Assembly (NCBI RefSeq): GCF_038070005.1
Contig: NZ_JBBPCO010000012.1
Span: 1 to 64,000 of the forward strand
Length of the DNA stretch: 64,000 nucleotides
Reading direction: 5' to 3'
From: Thermithiobacillus plumbiphilus
Lineage (GTDB): Bacteria > Pseudomonadota > Gammaproteobacteria > Acidithiobacillales > Thermithiobacillaceae
A program made the position numbers and the translations under genes. The notes under the pieces are model-generated. The model was given only the letters and a program-made list of their open reading frames with translations. It was not told the origin of the DNA and ran no database searches. Position 1 is the first letter of the stretch, and each line of letters begins with the position of its first letter. Shown piece after piece: positions 1 to 8,920 of this stretch.

Positions 1-1049
1 ATGCCGAGCATCACGTCGGCCTTGGCCTCTTCCTGGGCCACCTTGATCTTGCGATCAATGGTGAAGCTTCTGGTGAACTCGCGCTCACTGATGATGTGCC
101 GAAAGCCAAAGCCGCAGCAGTCATACCAGGTGGAGTAGTCGATCAGTTGCGCGCCCAGCGCCTGGGCCATGGAGCTGCCGACCGCGGTGCGGTTGCCACC
201 GAGGATGTTGGGGTCATAGATGGCATCTTCGTGCACCATCTTGTAGTAGTGGCAGGCGGCGTGCATGGTGACGCGGATGTGGGAGACGTCGATGGTCTGC
301 AGCTCGCTGGCTATGCGGTTGCGCATGACGTGCAGCCACTCGGAGTAGTGCACCACTTCCTCGGGGATGACGATCTTGCCGTCCACCAGGCGCCCGAGCT
401 TGCCGAGGATCTTGGTGACCTTCTCGCGCAGTTCGGCGGATTCCACCAGATACTTGCGGATTTCCTTGTAGTTGCCGAAGCTCGTGCCGCAGTGCACCAG
501 GGGATAGTAGTGACCGAGCTCATGGCCGTGCTGCTTGCCGGAGACATAGGCCTGGTGGAAGTTTCTGAGGAACACGGCGGCCAGGCTCTCGACGTTGCCG
601 ATGCCGGAACCGTGATAGTTCCAGGCGGTGCAGGAGGTCTGGTCGGTCTCGTCGAGATAATCCAGACCCAGATTGTTCATGAACCACAAAAGGCTGGTGG
701 GGTAGCCCGGGATGTTGCCGCACTGGCCACAGCTCTTGTGGTGCCAGAGGTTGTTGGTGGGAATGCGCTTCTCCCAGCCAAACAGGGTGTTGACCACCTG
801 CGGCTGGTGCTGGTCGCTGATGCGGTGGACGATGATCTCGCCTTCCTTCTCCAGTTCCCACATGTGCTCGCGCACGTCATCCATGCGCTCGCCCAGATCC
901 ACTGTGCGCCGGTCCACGTGCTTGCGCACCCAGGCCGTCGCCGCTTCGGCTTCCTGCGCATTCAGATTCGTGGCCTGGAAAAACGCCCCGTGACCCGCCA
1001 AGCCCTGGTCGGCTGCCTGCGTGCCCTTGATCTTGTCATTGCTGCTCAT
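1..1049 (-). CDS. hdrB: sHdr complex subunit HdrB (heterodisulfide reductase-like), 3' end cut by window edge
   Basis: The frame stays open from an ATG at 1049 to the left edge, so about 349 codons are present and the C-terminus is missing. Two cysteine-rich CCG-type regions, which bind the unusual [4Fe-4S] clusters of HdrB, are visible: CGQCGN near residue 107 with SCTAW near 139, and HAACHYY near 265 with YDCCGFG near 311. In sulfur oxidisers the HdrB-like subunit belongs to the cytoplasmic sHdr complex, thought to oxidise protein-bound sulfane sulfur to sulfite. It follows hdrC by 43 bp on the same strand, downstream of tusA and dsrE, which is the usual rhd-tusA-dsrE-hdrC-hdrB order. hdrA and the second hdrC/hdrB pair would be expected just outside the window (inference). 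Confidence 0.9.
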   Translation of the reverse strand, partial: MSSNDKIKGTQAADQGLAGHGAFFQATNLNAQEAEAATAWVRKHVDRRTVDLGERMDDVREHMWELEKEGEIIVHRISDQHQPQVVNTLFGWEKRIPTNNLWHHKSCGQCGNIPGYPTSLLWFMNNLGLDYLDETDQTSCTAWNYHGSGIGNVESLAAVFLRNFHQAYVSGKQHGHELGHYYPLVHCGTSFGNYKEIRKYLVESAELREKVTKILGKLGRLVDGKIVIPEEVVHYSEWLHVMRNRIASELQTIDVSHIRVTMHAACHYYKMVHEDAIYDPNILGGNRTAVGSSMAQALGAQLIDYSTWYDCCGFGFRHIISEREFTRSFTIDRKIKVAQEEAKADVMLG

Positions 1050-1092
1050 TCGTTGACTCCTTTATGCCAGTCTTCAGGAAATCCGGATCGGA

Positions 1093-1776
1093 TCAATCTT
1101 CTTCCTGACTTTCCAGCCAATCTTCGTAATCTTCGCGCTTCTCGTCGATGAAGTCCTCGATTACGTCGTAGAGATTCTCGTCCATGGTTTCCAGGGACTT
1201 CAGCACACCCGTCATTTCCCAGATGGTGTACATTTCCACGGAAGTCTTCAGCGAGACTTCCCAGGCGGTGTCGGTGGTCTGCAGCGTGCGCACCGGGATG
1301 GCTTTGCGCAGGGTCTTCAGGTCGCCTTCCACCTTCTGGATGTTCGGGCCCCAGTCAGGAAAGTGGTCCGGCTGGATCATGTCGGGAGAGAGCTGATTGC
1401 CGGTGGTGATCAGCTTCAGCATCACGCGGCCGAAGGGTCGCAACACATCCTTGGCGGACTGCATGCCATGGCGAATGGAAACCTCGCGCATGATCATCAC
1501 CAGACCACCAGGGCTGTTCTTGAAGGGGCAACGCGCGGCACAGGTCATGCACTGGGCGCAGGCCCAGATCTTTTCCTGCATCGCGTCATAAATCTGCTCC
1601 ACGTTTTCAGTCCACAGCAACTGAACGATTTCACGCGGGCTATAATCGTAGAACTGGGCTGAGGGACAGGTAGCGGTACAGATACCACAGTTGAGACAGC
1701 CATTCAGCTCGTGGTCATAACGAAAATCCTGGCGGATCTCGTCAAAGATTTCTTTCATTTCGGCATATGTCGCCAT
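1093..1776 (-). CDS. hdrC: sHdr complex iron-sulfur subunit HdrC
   Basis: This 227-aa soluble protein has two classical [4Fe-4S] motifs, CLNCGICTATCP near residues 27-38 and CAQCMTCAARCP near 73-84, as in HdrC electron-transfer subunits. It has no signal peptide or membrane segment, so it should be cytoplasmic. The C-terminus is strongly acidic (ends in ESQEED). It would pass electrons between HdrB and the flavin subunit HdrA of the sulfur-oxidising sHdr complex. It lies 62 bp after dsrE and 43 bp before hdrB, so tusA-dsrE-hdrC-hdrB is most simply one operon driven from the promoter region at 2659-2698. Assignment to the sulfur-oxidising rather than methanogenic type rests on the neighbours. 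Confidence 0.92.
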   Translation of the reverse strand: MATYAEMKEIFDEIRQDFRYDHELNGCLNCGICTATCPSAQFYDYSPREIVQLLWTENVEQIYDAMQEKIWACAQCMTCAARCPFKNSPGGLVMIMREVSIRHGMQSAKDVLRPFGRVMLKLITTGNQLSPDMIQPDHFPDWGPNIQKVEGDLKTLRKAIPVRTLQTTDTAWEVSLKTSVEMYTIWEMTGVLKSLETMDENLYDVIEDFIDEKREDYEDWLESQEED

Positions 1777-1838
1777 CTCGTACTCCTCGGCTTTCTACTC
1801 AAGCGCAAACGGGGAGCCTGTCCGGCCCCCCGCTCACC

Positions 1839-2309
1839 TCAAATGTAAAGACAGATATCGGACTCACCTGCGAATTCGAAGAACATCGCGGCTCCACCGA
1901 ATTCGACATTTTCAATGAACTCGCGCTTGTCGAACTCGAAAAGATCGACTGTCATCTGGCAGGCGATCATCCTTACATCAGCTTCAATGCACAATTCCCG
2001 GAGGTCTTCGAGGCTGGCAACGCCTTTGGCCTTCATCTTGTTCTTCATCATCATCGTGGCCATGGCTTCCATGCCTGGAAGCATCTGGACGAGATTCGGC
2101 ATGGGAATCGGCATCGGCATGGCGGGGTTGCCCAGCGGGCTGACCCGGAGGTGGCTCAGATCCTTGCGCAGGATTTGAAGCCCGTAAAATGTGAAGAATA
2201 TTTCAGTCTGGTAACCCAGCGCCGCAGCCGTCGAAGCCAGGATCAGAGGCGGATAGGCCCAATCCAGTGTGCCCTTGGTTGCAATGATTGCCAGCTTTTT
2301 CTCGTCCAT
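1839..2309 (-). CDS. dsrE: DsrE-family sulfurtransferase (DsrE3A-like)
   Basis: This is a 156-aa protein of the DsrE/DsrF-like fold. The N-terminus (KLAIIATKGTLDWAYPPL) and the conserved cysteine in MIACQMT at residue 117 match DsrE3A proteins, which carry persulfide sulfur together with TusA in sHdr-containing bacteria. A second cysteine is at 107. A methionine- and proline-rich stretch (about residues 61-95, with repeated PMPIPMPN-like and MMMKNKMKAK segments) is typical of the flexible loop in this subfamily. The gene sits between tusA and hdrC, 53 bp after tusA, and probably feeds sulfane sulfur to the sHdr complex. No signal peptide is present, so the location is cytoplasmic. Confidence 0.9.
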   Translation of the reverse strand: MDEKKLAIIATKGTLDWAYPPLILASTAAALGYQTEIFFTFYGLQILRKDLSHLRVSPLGNPAMPMPIPMPNLVQMLPGMEAMATMMMKNKMKAKGVASLEDLRELCIEADVRMIACQMTVDLFEFDKREFIENVEFGGAAMFFEFAGESDICLYI

Positions 2310-2362
2310 CTTGATCTCCTTATAGGGGGCAGGCCTGCACCTGTCCCCGCCATACCGTGGCT

Positions 2363-2593
2363 TTAGGCCTTCTGAATGAAGAAGGTGTATTCGCCGCCGG
2401 CTTCACTATGCTCCAAGAGGGGATTCTTGGTCTGCTTGGAGAAGGCCTCAAAGTCCTTGACGGCACCTGGATCGGTTGCCACGATTTTGAGCACCTGCCC
2501 TGCGCTCAGCTCACCCAGGGCCTTCTTCGTGCGAAGAATGGGCAGCGGGCAATTCAGGCCACGGGCATCCAACAGCTTATCTTCTTGTACCAT
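2363..2593 (-). CDS. tusA: Sulfur carrier protein TusA
   Basis: This 76-aa protein matches the TusA/SirA family in length and sequence. The start LLDARGLNCPLPIL carries the CPxP signature with the persulfide-bearing Cys15. In sulfur oxidisers TusA accepts sulfane sulfur from rhodanese or DsrE and delivers it to sHdr or Dsr systems. It is the first gene after the regulatory element at 2659-2698, so it probably heads the tusA-dsrE-hdrC-hdrB transcript. The rhodanese gene lies 116 bp upstream on the same strand and may be transcribed separately. Confidence 0.95.
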   Translation of the reverse strand: MVQEDKLLDARGLNCPLPILRTKKALGELSAGQVLKIVATDPGAVKDFEAFSKQTKNPLLEHSEAGGEYTFFIQKA

Positions 2594-2658
2594 TCTGCAT
2601 ACTCCATGATTTGGTGGGTAGATAGGTCATGAAAATGTAACACGGACCATTGGCAAGA

Positions 2659-2698
2659 CAATCTAAAAATTTTGATTTGCTGATAAGCCAGACTTATT
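2659..2698 (-). promoter_or_regulatory. Candidate promoter/operator of tusA-dsrE-hdrCB (ATAAG-N5-CTTAT)
   Basis: An inverted repeat ATAAG-ccaga-CTTAT occupies 2683-2697, upstream of tusA. The surrounding 40 bp align without gaps to 8921-8960 upstream of soeA, with 31 of 40 positions identical by hand count. The AT-rich stretch on the tusA side of the repeat could hold a -10 box (TAGATT on the minus strand), with the repeat overlapping a TTATCA -35-like box. The operator role is inferred from conservation and placement; the regulator is not identifiable in the window. Confidence 0.55.
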
Positions 2699-2709
2699 CT
2701 CGCCAGCAA

Positions 2710-3033
2710 TCAACCCTGCGCGACCGGATAGCCACTGCGTGACCAGGCCGTGATGCCACCCCGCAGGCTGACTGGCTCCGGATAGCCCTGGTTTGCCAGA
2801 AAGGCTGCGGCCTGCGCCGAGCGCCCACCACTCATGCAGTAGAACACCACCGGCTTATCCTTGCTCAGCTCGCCCGTCTTCAAGGGTAAAACCGTAAGCG
2901 GCAACGCCGTGGCTCCAGGAATCATCCCCCTTGCCATTTCTGCAGGCGTACGCACATCGACCAGCTGAATTTCCTTGCCTTCATCAAGCCAGGTCTTGAG
3001 CTGACTCGCGTCTATTTCCCTGAATCCGTACAT
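2710..3033 (-). CDS. Rhodanese-like sulfurtransferase
   Basis: This is a single-domain rhodanese of 107 aa. The N-terminal CH2A-like motif LVDVRTPAE and the active-site loop YCMSGGRS with catalytic Cys66 are clear, and GGITAWSRSGYPV is the usual C-terminal end. There is no signal peptide, so it should be cytoplasmic. In sHdr loci this protein mobilises sulfane sulfur (from thiosulfate, glutathione persulfide or similar donors) and loads TusA. It is encoded immediately before tusA on the same strand but separated from it by the regulatory element at 2659-2698, so it could be transcribed independently or with moaA upstream. Confidence 0.93.
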   Translation of the reverse strand: MYGFREIDASQLKTWLDEGKEIQLVDVRTPAEMARGMIPGATALPLTVLPLKTGELSKDKPVVFYCMSGGRSAQAAAFLANQGYPEPVSLRGGITAWSRSGYPVAQG

Positions 3034-3130
3034 GAGCGCTCCTAGCCGTTCTCAAGCCTTCGCACCCTGCCTTCCCTGGCAGGAAATAAATAAGTAATCA
3101 TAGCGCCATTCGCTAATATTCTCAAGCCGT

Positions 3131-4183
3131 TCATCCACCCAGTCGCATCATGTAAACGCGGGCCGACCGGCTCTGATCCTCATTGAAGAAATGTCGTTCC
3201 GGTTTTTCGAACCAGACCCGTTCCCGGATCATCGAGGCGATGGCGGCGTCATCGGGGTCCTGCCGCAGCAAGGGCAGGAGATCAAGACCGGCCTCCTGGC
3301 CTAGGCAGAAGACAAGCCGGCCCGCTGCGGTCAGGCGCACGCGGTTGCAGGTACTGCAGAAATTTTCGCTGATCGGGCTGATGAAACCAACGCGGATGTC
3401 CGAGCCTTCCAGACGGTGCGCCCTGGCCGGCCCCTGATCGCCTGGCGACTGAACCGGCTCAAGACGCCAATGCCGCTCCAGACGCTGTTTCGCTGCGGCA
3501 ACGGAGACGTAGTCGCTCGCCAGGATGGCGGTACCTGCCATCCCCAGCGGCATGGTTTCGATGAACTGGATGTCGAACCGGTGCTGCCTTGCGTACTCCA
3601 CGAGGTCCGGCAGCTCGTCCAGACTGTCCTGGCCTTGCAGCACCACGTTCAGCTTGATGGAGGGGATTCCCGCCTGACGCGCCGCATCCAAGCCCGCCAG
3701 AACCCGCCCCAGTTTCCCGCCTCGCGTGATGCGGTTGAAGCGGTCTGCCTCCAGACTATCCAGGCTAACGTTGATCCTGGCAACCCCGGCCTCGGCCAGG
3801 GCGCCGGCAAGCCGATCGAGCAGATAACCATTCGTGCTCAGGCTCACCTTGGGGATGCCAGCACGCTTTGCACACCTCACCCGGTCGAGAAGACCCGGAT
3901 GGATGAGTGGCTCCCCTCCCGTGAGACGCACGTGCTGCACGCCGAGCCTGGCAAAGATCTGCAGGAGCCGGTCATATTCCGCGGCTTTCAGGTGGTCTTC
4001 CCGATCGAAATAGGGTGTTCCCTCGGCCGGACTGCAGTAAACACAGCGGAAGTTGCAATGTTCGGTGATGGAAATGCGGACGTAGTTGATGCGCCGTCCG
4101 AAGCGGTCCGACAGAAAGGGGGTATGCATGCCCCCGCCAGAGTGAGTGCCACCCTCGCATGACATGGATGCTGATATGGCCAA
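3131..4183 (-). CDS. moaA: GTP 3',8-cyclase MoaA (molybdenum cofactor biosynthesis)
   Basis: This is a radical SAM enzyme of the first step of molybdopterin synthesis, converting GTP to 3',8-cyclo-GTP. The N-terminal cluster motif CNFRCVYC (Cys43, 47, 50 in this numbering), the GGEPL motif, and the C-terminal second-cluster motif FCSTCNRVRL followed by a later Cys are visible. The C-terminus lacks the usual double-glycine ending but has LGG. The start is uncertain. A TTG at 4183 has a good Shine-Dalgarno (AAGGAG, 9 bp away) but adds an unusual 18-residue Ser/Gly-rich lead. An ATG at 4129 gives a more typical 332-aa protein. Its position directly after soeABC fits a need for cofactor by the molybdoenzyme SoeA. 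Confidence 0.92.
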   Translation of the reverse strand: MAISASMSCEGGTHSGGGMHTPFLSDRFGRRINYVRISITEHCNFRCVYCSPAEGTPYFDREDHLKAAEYDRLLQIFARLGVQHVRLTGGEPLIHPGLLDRVRCAKRAGIPKVSLSTNGYLLDRLAGALAEAGVARINVSLDSLEADRFNRITRGGKLGRVLAGLDAARQAGIPSIKLNVVLQGQDSLDELPDLVEYARQHRFDIQFIETMPLGMAGTAILASDYVSVAAAKQRLERHWRLEPVQSPGDQGPARAHRLEGSDIRVGFISPISENFCSTCNRVRLTAAGRLVFCLGQEAGLDLLPLLRQDPDDAAIASMIRERVWFEKPERHFFNEDQSRSARVYMMRLGG

Positions 4184-4334
4184 TGAAGCAAACTCCTTTT
4201 CAAGGGAAGGCCAGGCCGTTTCCAGCCTGACCCCGGCCCCGGTCCCATAGCGCTCATGGCCTTAGGGAAGAGGGCTCGGAGTAGGTTGTCTAGATTACAT
4301 GACTATAATTTGGATCAGATTTCCCTGATATAGT

Positions 4335-5273
4335 TCAGCACTGCTGGCGTCCATGGTAGAGGTTTACCACGTGCTGGGCTTCGGTCCAGAACAGCCAGCG
4401 TTCGACGTAGATCCCCAGGAAGGCAGAGAGCACCGCGATGGCACCCAGCATGGCATTGCCCGTATAGAGGGCACTGACCAGCAACCAGCCTGGCACGGCA
4501 AATCCGAGCACGAAGACCACGACTTTCAGGATGCCGGCTGTCTGCGGTGCAACGACATGGCCGAACTCTTCGGTCAGGAAGGTTCCAGCCGTATGCCCCT
4601 GATCCAGCAGACGCACCTTGGCCCGGGTAAAGCCGATTGCCGTATTGATGGTTGGACCGCCTGGCTGGGCAATCCAGTAGTAATAGATCGCCTTGACGAT
4701 GGCGGCAGCGACGGTCAGTGCCACCGCCATGGTGACCAGGGCACCCGCACCCGCGCCGGTGTAGAGTCGCACCGCTGCCAGCGTCGTGGCGCCCAGGGCA
4801 AAGCCCATGAAAAGGAAGGCGGTGGGAATGAGCGGCGTGTTCCACTGGCGGATGGTGCGCAGGCAGGCGTAGATCATGCCCTGCGAGAACACGGTCGCCA
4901 GACTGAGCAGCAGGGCGCCGACGCCCCCGATGAGCGCCACCGGATTCAGCGCATCCTGCCACAGCCAGATCGCGCCCAGATACAGCAGTGCGAAAGGATA
5001 GAAGGCAACGGCGAACACGCCTTCGCGCGCCAGCCAGGAAGTGCGCCAGCGGCTAAATGCCCGCCAGGCGTTCTTCGGGTTGGCCAGGTGAAAGGTGGAG
5101 GAGATCATGCCGATGGTCACGAAGACCAGTGCCAGCACGCCAGCCACCAGGGTTTCCATGACCGACAGGCCGCCATCCAGGCGCAGCCAGTTGGCCAGGA
5201 TGGTCAGGCTCATGAGGCCGAAGCCAGCCCCGGAAAACAGTGTCAGAAAGATGGTCGAAATCGATGCGTGCAT
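4335..5273 (-). CDS. soeC: Sulfite dehydrogenase membrane anchor SoeC (DmsC/NrfD-like)
   Basis: This is a 312-aa integral membrane protein with about eight hydrophobic segments. The motif FHLANPKNAWRAFSRWRTSW is characteristic of DmsC-family anchors and is found in SoeC. It would anchor SoeAB at the cytoplasmic face of the inner membrane and pass electrons to the quinone pool. It begins 12 bp after soeB on the same strand, so soeABC is one operon. DmsC-type anchors are shared with DMSO reductases; the sulfite-oxidising assignment depends on the leaderless SoeA and the sulfur gene neighbours. Confidence 0.87.
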   Translation of the reverse strand: MHASISTIFLTLFSGAGFGLMSLTILANWLRLDGGLSVMETLVAGVLALVFVTIGMISSTFHLANPKNAWRAFSRWRTSWLAREGVFAVAFYPFALLYLGAIWLWQDALNPVALIGGVGALLLSLATVFSQGMIYACLRTIRQWNTPLIPTAFLFMGFALGATTLAAVRLYTGAGAGALVTMAVALTVAAAIVKAIYYYWIAQPGGPTINTAIGFTRAKVRLLDQGHTAGTFLTEEFGHVVAPQTAGILKVVVFVLGFAVPGWLLVSALYTGNAMLGAIAVLSAFLGIYVERWLFWTEAQHVVNLYHGRQQC

Positions 5274-5285
5274 GTGCTAGCCCTT

Positions 5286-5978
5286 TTAACGCTGAACGGC
5301 CCGGTTGGCCCAGTCCTTGATCTTGCTCTTGAGGCTGGGGGCCTTGTTGTCCACGACGATGCTCGGCCGGTTGCGCGGCGGCAGGTAGTGGTTGGTCGGC
5401 CGGTAGTTCAGTTCCGGCATCAGGGCATAACCACCACGGTTGCGAACGGCCTTGCTGACCGTGCTGTTGGGATCATCGAGATCGCCAAACATGCGGGCAT
5501 GCGCCGGACAGGTCAGCACACAGGCCGGTTGCCGTTCTTCTTCAGGAATCTGCATGTCGTAGATGCGGTCGATACAGAGCGTGCATTTCTTCATGGTGCC
5601 CGATACCCGGTCGAGTTCGCGCGCGCCATAAGGACAGGCCCATGAGCAGTAGTTGCAGCCCATGCACTTGCTCTGATCCACCAGCACCACTCCGTCCTCA
5701 GGGCGCTTGTGCGAAGCACCCGTCGGGCAGACCGTCACGCACTCCGCGTTCTCGCAGTGCATGCAGGACATCGGGAAGTTGATGGTCTTGTTGTTCGGGT
5801 AGTCACCCACTTCATAGTGACGGATGCGGTTGAACCACACGCCGCTCGGCTTCGCCCCATAGGGGTCGTAGTCGGTCAGCGGGGCCGTGGTGCCGGAGGT
5901 GTTCCACTCCTTGCAGGCCACGGCACAGGCGTGGCAACCCACGCAAACGTCCAGATCAATTACCAAACCAAGTCTCAT
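5286..5978 (-). CDS. soeB: Sulfite dehydrogenase iron-sulfur subunit SoeB
   Basis: This 230-aa ferredoxin-like subunit has four cysteine motifs for [4Fe-4S] clusters. The first is Cys12-x2-Cys15-x2-Cys18-x3-Cys22, then CMHCENAECVTVCP, then CMGCNYCSWACPYG, then CTLC with a later CVLTCPA. This is the PsrB/DmsB pattern. It lacks a Tat or Sec signal, which fits a cytoplasmic SoeB that relays electrons from the molybdenum subunit to the membrane anchor. The length is close to that known for SoeB of purple sulfur bacteria. It lies 22 bp downstream of soeA. Confidence 0.9.
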   Translation of the reverse strand: MRLGLVIDLDVCVGCHACAVACKEWNTSGTTAPLTDYDPYGAKPSGVWFNRIRHYEVGDYPNNKTINFPMSCMHCENAECVTVCPTGASHKRPEDGVVLVDQSKCMGCNYCSWACPYGARELDRVSGTMKKCTLCIDRIYDMQIPEEERQPACVLTCPAHARMFGDLDDPNSTVSKAVRNRGGYALMPELNYRPTNHYLPPRNRPSIVVDNKAPSLKSKIKDWANRAVQR

Positions 5979-6000
5979 GATTGCCTCTCTACACCCGTCA

Positions 6001-8859
6001 TCAGGATTTCAGGTTGACGGGTTTGTGCGTGTGATAACGGAGCACATCGACCGGGTCTTCCTGGCCCGGTACGCGCTTGACCGTCTCGAAGGTGGGCCAG
6101 ACGCCCTCTTCTCCGGGCGCTGCCGGATAGACCTTGACGCGCAGGTCGTACCAGGCAGCCTGCCCGGTGACCGGGTCGGAATTGGTCAGGCGGCGCTCGC
6201 CCTGCTTTGCCGGCAGCAGTTCGGAAATCAGGTGGTTCATCAGGAAGCCACGGGTCGCTTCCGGCGCCGTATCCTTCAGGCCCCAGGCACCCGACTGCTT
6301 GCCAATGGCGTTCCAGGTCCAGACGGTATTCTCCTGCACGCCTTCCATCAGCTTGACCTGCACCCGGATCTTGCCGTTGTGCGACTCGACCCAGACCCAG
6401 GCCTGGTCCTGAATGCCCATGCGCTCGCCCTGCTCCCGATTCATGTACAGGAAGTTCTGGGCAACGATCTGGCGCAACCAGGCATTCTGGGCATCCCAGG
6501 AGTGATACATCATCATCGGACGCTGGTTGATGGCGTGGAAGGGATACTCCTCCTCGTCAACGCGCTGCTCCTCAAGCGGCTTGTAGAAATCCGGCAGCGG
6601 GTCGAAGTACTTGACCAGACGTTCGCGATCCGCCGGATCCGTGGGCTTCGGGCCATCGTAGAGCCCCTGGCCGGCCAGGCGGAACTTCTGCAGGGTCTCG
6701 GAGTAGAGCTCGAACACGATGGGATCACTTGAGCCATTGAACCCGACCTTCTTGGCCCACTCGAGATAATCGCGGTTGGCGAACTTGTAGTAGTGCATCG
6801 ATTTCGGCAGGTGATACTGGAAGAACCCGCCGTTCTCGATGTACTTCTCCCACTGAAGCGGATTGGGCTCGCCCACCATGTGGCTCTCGCCGTCCTTGCC
6901 GCGCCAGCCAGCCAGGAAGCCGATGCCGGGCGACTTCTGGTAGTTGATGATGAAATCCTTGTAGCCGGCAAACTTGGGCGTGCCGTCTTCCTTGGTGAAG
7001 GCCGGGAACTTCAACCTTCCGGCGATATCAATCATGACCTCCTGCCAGGGCCGGACATTGCGGTCGGGCTTAATCAGCTCGTGGCGGATGGAGTCCGCCG
7101 GGGCATCCGGCTCGGAAATTGGCCGGTCCAGCAGCGAGATCGCATCGTAGCGCTCCAGATAGGTGGTATCCGGCAGCACCAGATCCGCGAAGCTGACGAT
7201 CTCCGACTGGAAGGCATCGACCACGACCAGGAAGGGAATCTTGTATTCACCGTCCTCGCCCTTGCTCCTGAGCATGTCCATGACGTTCTTGGTGTTCATG
7301 GTGGAGTTCCACGACATGTTCGCCATGAAGAAGATCAGGGTGTCGATGGCATACGGATCCGCGTTCACCGCGTTGGTGACCACCATGTGCATGAGGCCGT
7401 GATTGGCCAGCGGCGCTTCCCAGGAATAGGCCTTGTCGATGCGCAGCGGGTTGCCCTGGGCGTCGATGACCAGATCCTCGGGCGCGGTCGGGAAGCCCAG
7501 CGGCGGCGACTTGAGCGGCGTATTGGGCGCCATGTCCCTGGCCGGCTTGACGGGTGGCGGCACATGCTTGGGGTAAGGCGCCTTGGAGCGGAACCCGCCC
7601 GGCACGTCGATGGTGCCCAGCAGCACCTGCAGCAGGTGAATGGCACGCGCGGCCTGGAAGCCGTTGCTATGCGCCGAGATGCCGCGCATGGCGTGCATGC
7701 TCACCGGACGACCGATGAACTTGGTCTGCTTGCGACCAGCCCAGTCGGTCCACTCACAATCGATCTCGATGGTTTCCTTGAAGGCGACATGCGCCATTTC
7801 CAGGGCCAGGCGCTCGATGGTCTCGGCGGACAGACCGCAGACCTTGGCGGCATTCTCGGGCGCATACTGCTCGTCGAGATATTTCTCGGCCAGCAGGGTC
7901 ATGACGGTCTTGACCGGGCGCCCGTCGGGCGCGGTGTATTCGCCAAAGAGCGCGGGCGTGATGTCGGCCTGCATGCCGTTGATGATGGCCTGCTTCTCCA
8001 TGTCGAAGGCCTGCGGCTTGCCGTCGGCGTCACGCAGCATGAGGCCATGCCCGGGCTTGCCGGGGGTGTCGACCACCAGGAAGGGCGCGTTGCTGTAGCG
8101 CACCATGAACTCCCAGTCGAAGAGCTCGCGGGACAGCAGCACGTGCACCATGGACAGCGCCAGCATGCCGTCAGTGCCGGGCCGGATCGGTACCCACTCG
8201 TCGGCAATGGCGGAGTAGCCGGTGCGCACCGGGTTGATGGACACGAACTTGGCGCCGTTGCGCTTGACCTTCTCCAGACCGATCTTGATCGGATTGGAGT
8301 TGTGATCCTCGGCAACGCCCCAGAGCATGAAATACTTGGTCAGGTCCCAGTCAGGATCGCCGAATTCCCAGAAGGCATGCCCAAGCATGTACAGCCCGGC
8401 CGAAGCCATGTTCACGGAACAGAAACCGCCATGGGCCGACCAGTTGATCGTGCCGTACTGCTGCGCCCAGAGACCGGTCAGGGCCTGCATCTGGTCGCGA
8501 CCGGTGAAGAAGGCGAGCTTCTTGGGATCCGTTGCGCGGATCTTGGCCAGGCGATCGGTCAGCAGGTTGATCGCCTCGTCCCAGGATATCTCGACGAATT
8601 CGCTGCTGCCGCGCTCGCTGCCCGGCTTGCGCAGCAAGGGGTTGCGCAGCTTGGCCGGCGAATACTGCTTCATGATGCCCGCAGAACCCTTGGCGCAGAG
8701 TACTCCCCGGTTGATGGGATGATCCCGGTTGCCCTGAATGAAGCGGACCTTGTTGTCCTCCAGAGTTACCTTGATGCCACAGCGGCAGGCACACATGTAA
8801 CAGGTGGTATACTTGATCTGCTGTTTGCTATGATCTTCGAACTTCAATCCGGATGGCAT
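6001..8859 (-). CDS. soeA: Sulfite dehydrogenase molybdopterin subunit SoeA
   Basis: This 952-aa protein belongs to the DMSO reductase family. The N-terminal [4Fe-4S] motif is Cys20-x2-Cys23-x3-Cys27 with Cys55 downstream, followed by the Mo-bis-PGD oxidoreductase core and a C-terminal dinucleotide-binding domain. No twin-arginine signal precedes the cluster. This separates cytoplasmic SoeA from the periplasmic polysulfide or thiosulfate reductases PsrA/PhsA. SoeABC oxidises sulfite to sulfate, donating electrons to quinone. Here it could remove the sulfite made by sHdr. The start ATG at 8859 has a GAGG Shine-Dalgarno. Upstream is the shared ATAAG-N5-CTTAT element at 8921-8960. Confidence 0.88.
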   Translation of the reverse strand: MPSGLKFEDHSKQQIKYTTCYMCACRCGIKVTLEDNKVRFIQGNRDHPINRGVLCAKGSAGIMKQYSPAKLRNPLLRKPGSERGSSEFVEISWDEAINLLTDRLAKIRATDPKKLAFFTGRDQMQALTGLWAQQYGTINWSAHGGFCSVNMASAGLYMLGHAFWEFGDPDWDLTKYFMLWGVAEDHNSNPIKIGLEKVKRNGAKFVSINPVRTGYSAIADEWVPIRPGTDGMLALSMVHVLLSRELFDWEFMVRYSNAPFLVVDTPGKPGHGLMLRDADGKPQAFDMEKQAIINGMQADITPALFGEYTAPDGRPVKTVMTLLAEKYLDEQYAPENAAKVCGLSAETIERLALEMAHVAFKETIEIDCEWTDWAGRKQTKFIGRPVSMHAMRGISAHSNGFQAARAIHLLQVLLGTIDVPGGFRSKAPYPKHVPPPVKPARDMAPNTPLKSPPLGFPTAPEDLVIDAQGNPLRIDKAYSWEAPLANHGLMHMVVTNAVNADPYAIDTLIFFMANMSWNSTMNTKNVMDMLRSKGEDGEYKIPFLVVVDAFQSEIVSFADLVLPDTTYLERYDAISLLDRPISEPDAPADSIRHELIKPDRNVRPWQEVMIDIAGRLKFPAFTKEDGTPKFAGYKDFIINYQKSPGIGFLAGWRGKDGESHMVGEPNPLQWEKYIENGGFFQYHLPKSMHYYKFANRDYLEWAKKVGFNGSSDPIVFELYSETLQKFRLAGQGLYDGPKPTDPADRERLVKYFDPLPDFYKPLEEQRVDEEEYPFHAINQRPMMMYHSWDAQNAWLRQIVAQNFLYMNREQGERMGIQDQAWVWVESHNGKIRVQVKLMEGVQENTVWTWNAIGKQSGAWGLKDTAPEATRGFLMNHLISELLPAKQGERRLTNSDPVTGQAAWYDLRVKVYPAAPGEEGVWPTFETVKRVPGQEDPVDVLRYHTHKPVNLKS

Positions 8860-8920
8860 GGAAACCTCGGTAACCTTTGGAAAAACCTAGACTTATTCTG
8901 GCGGCTGCAAGCCAATAAAA

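Noticed and set aside
3034-3130. CCTGCC-ttccct-GGCAGG repeat upstream of the rhodanese gene as an operator
   Set aside because: Short arms with no second copy in the window; it may be chance in GC-rich DNA.
6001-8859. Polysulfide or thiosulfate reductase PsrA/PhsA instead of SoeA
   Set aside because: Those are Tat-exported; this protein starts at the iron-sulfur motif with no signal peptide, and it sits in an oxidative sulfur cluster.
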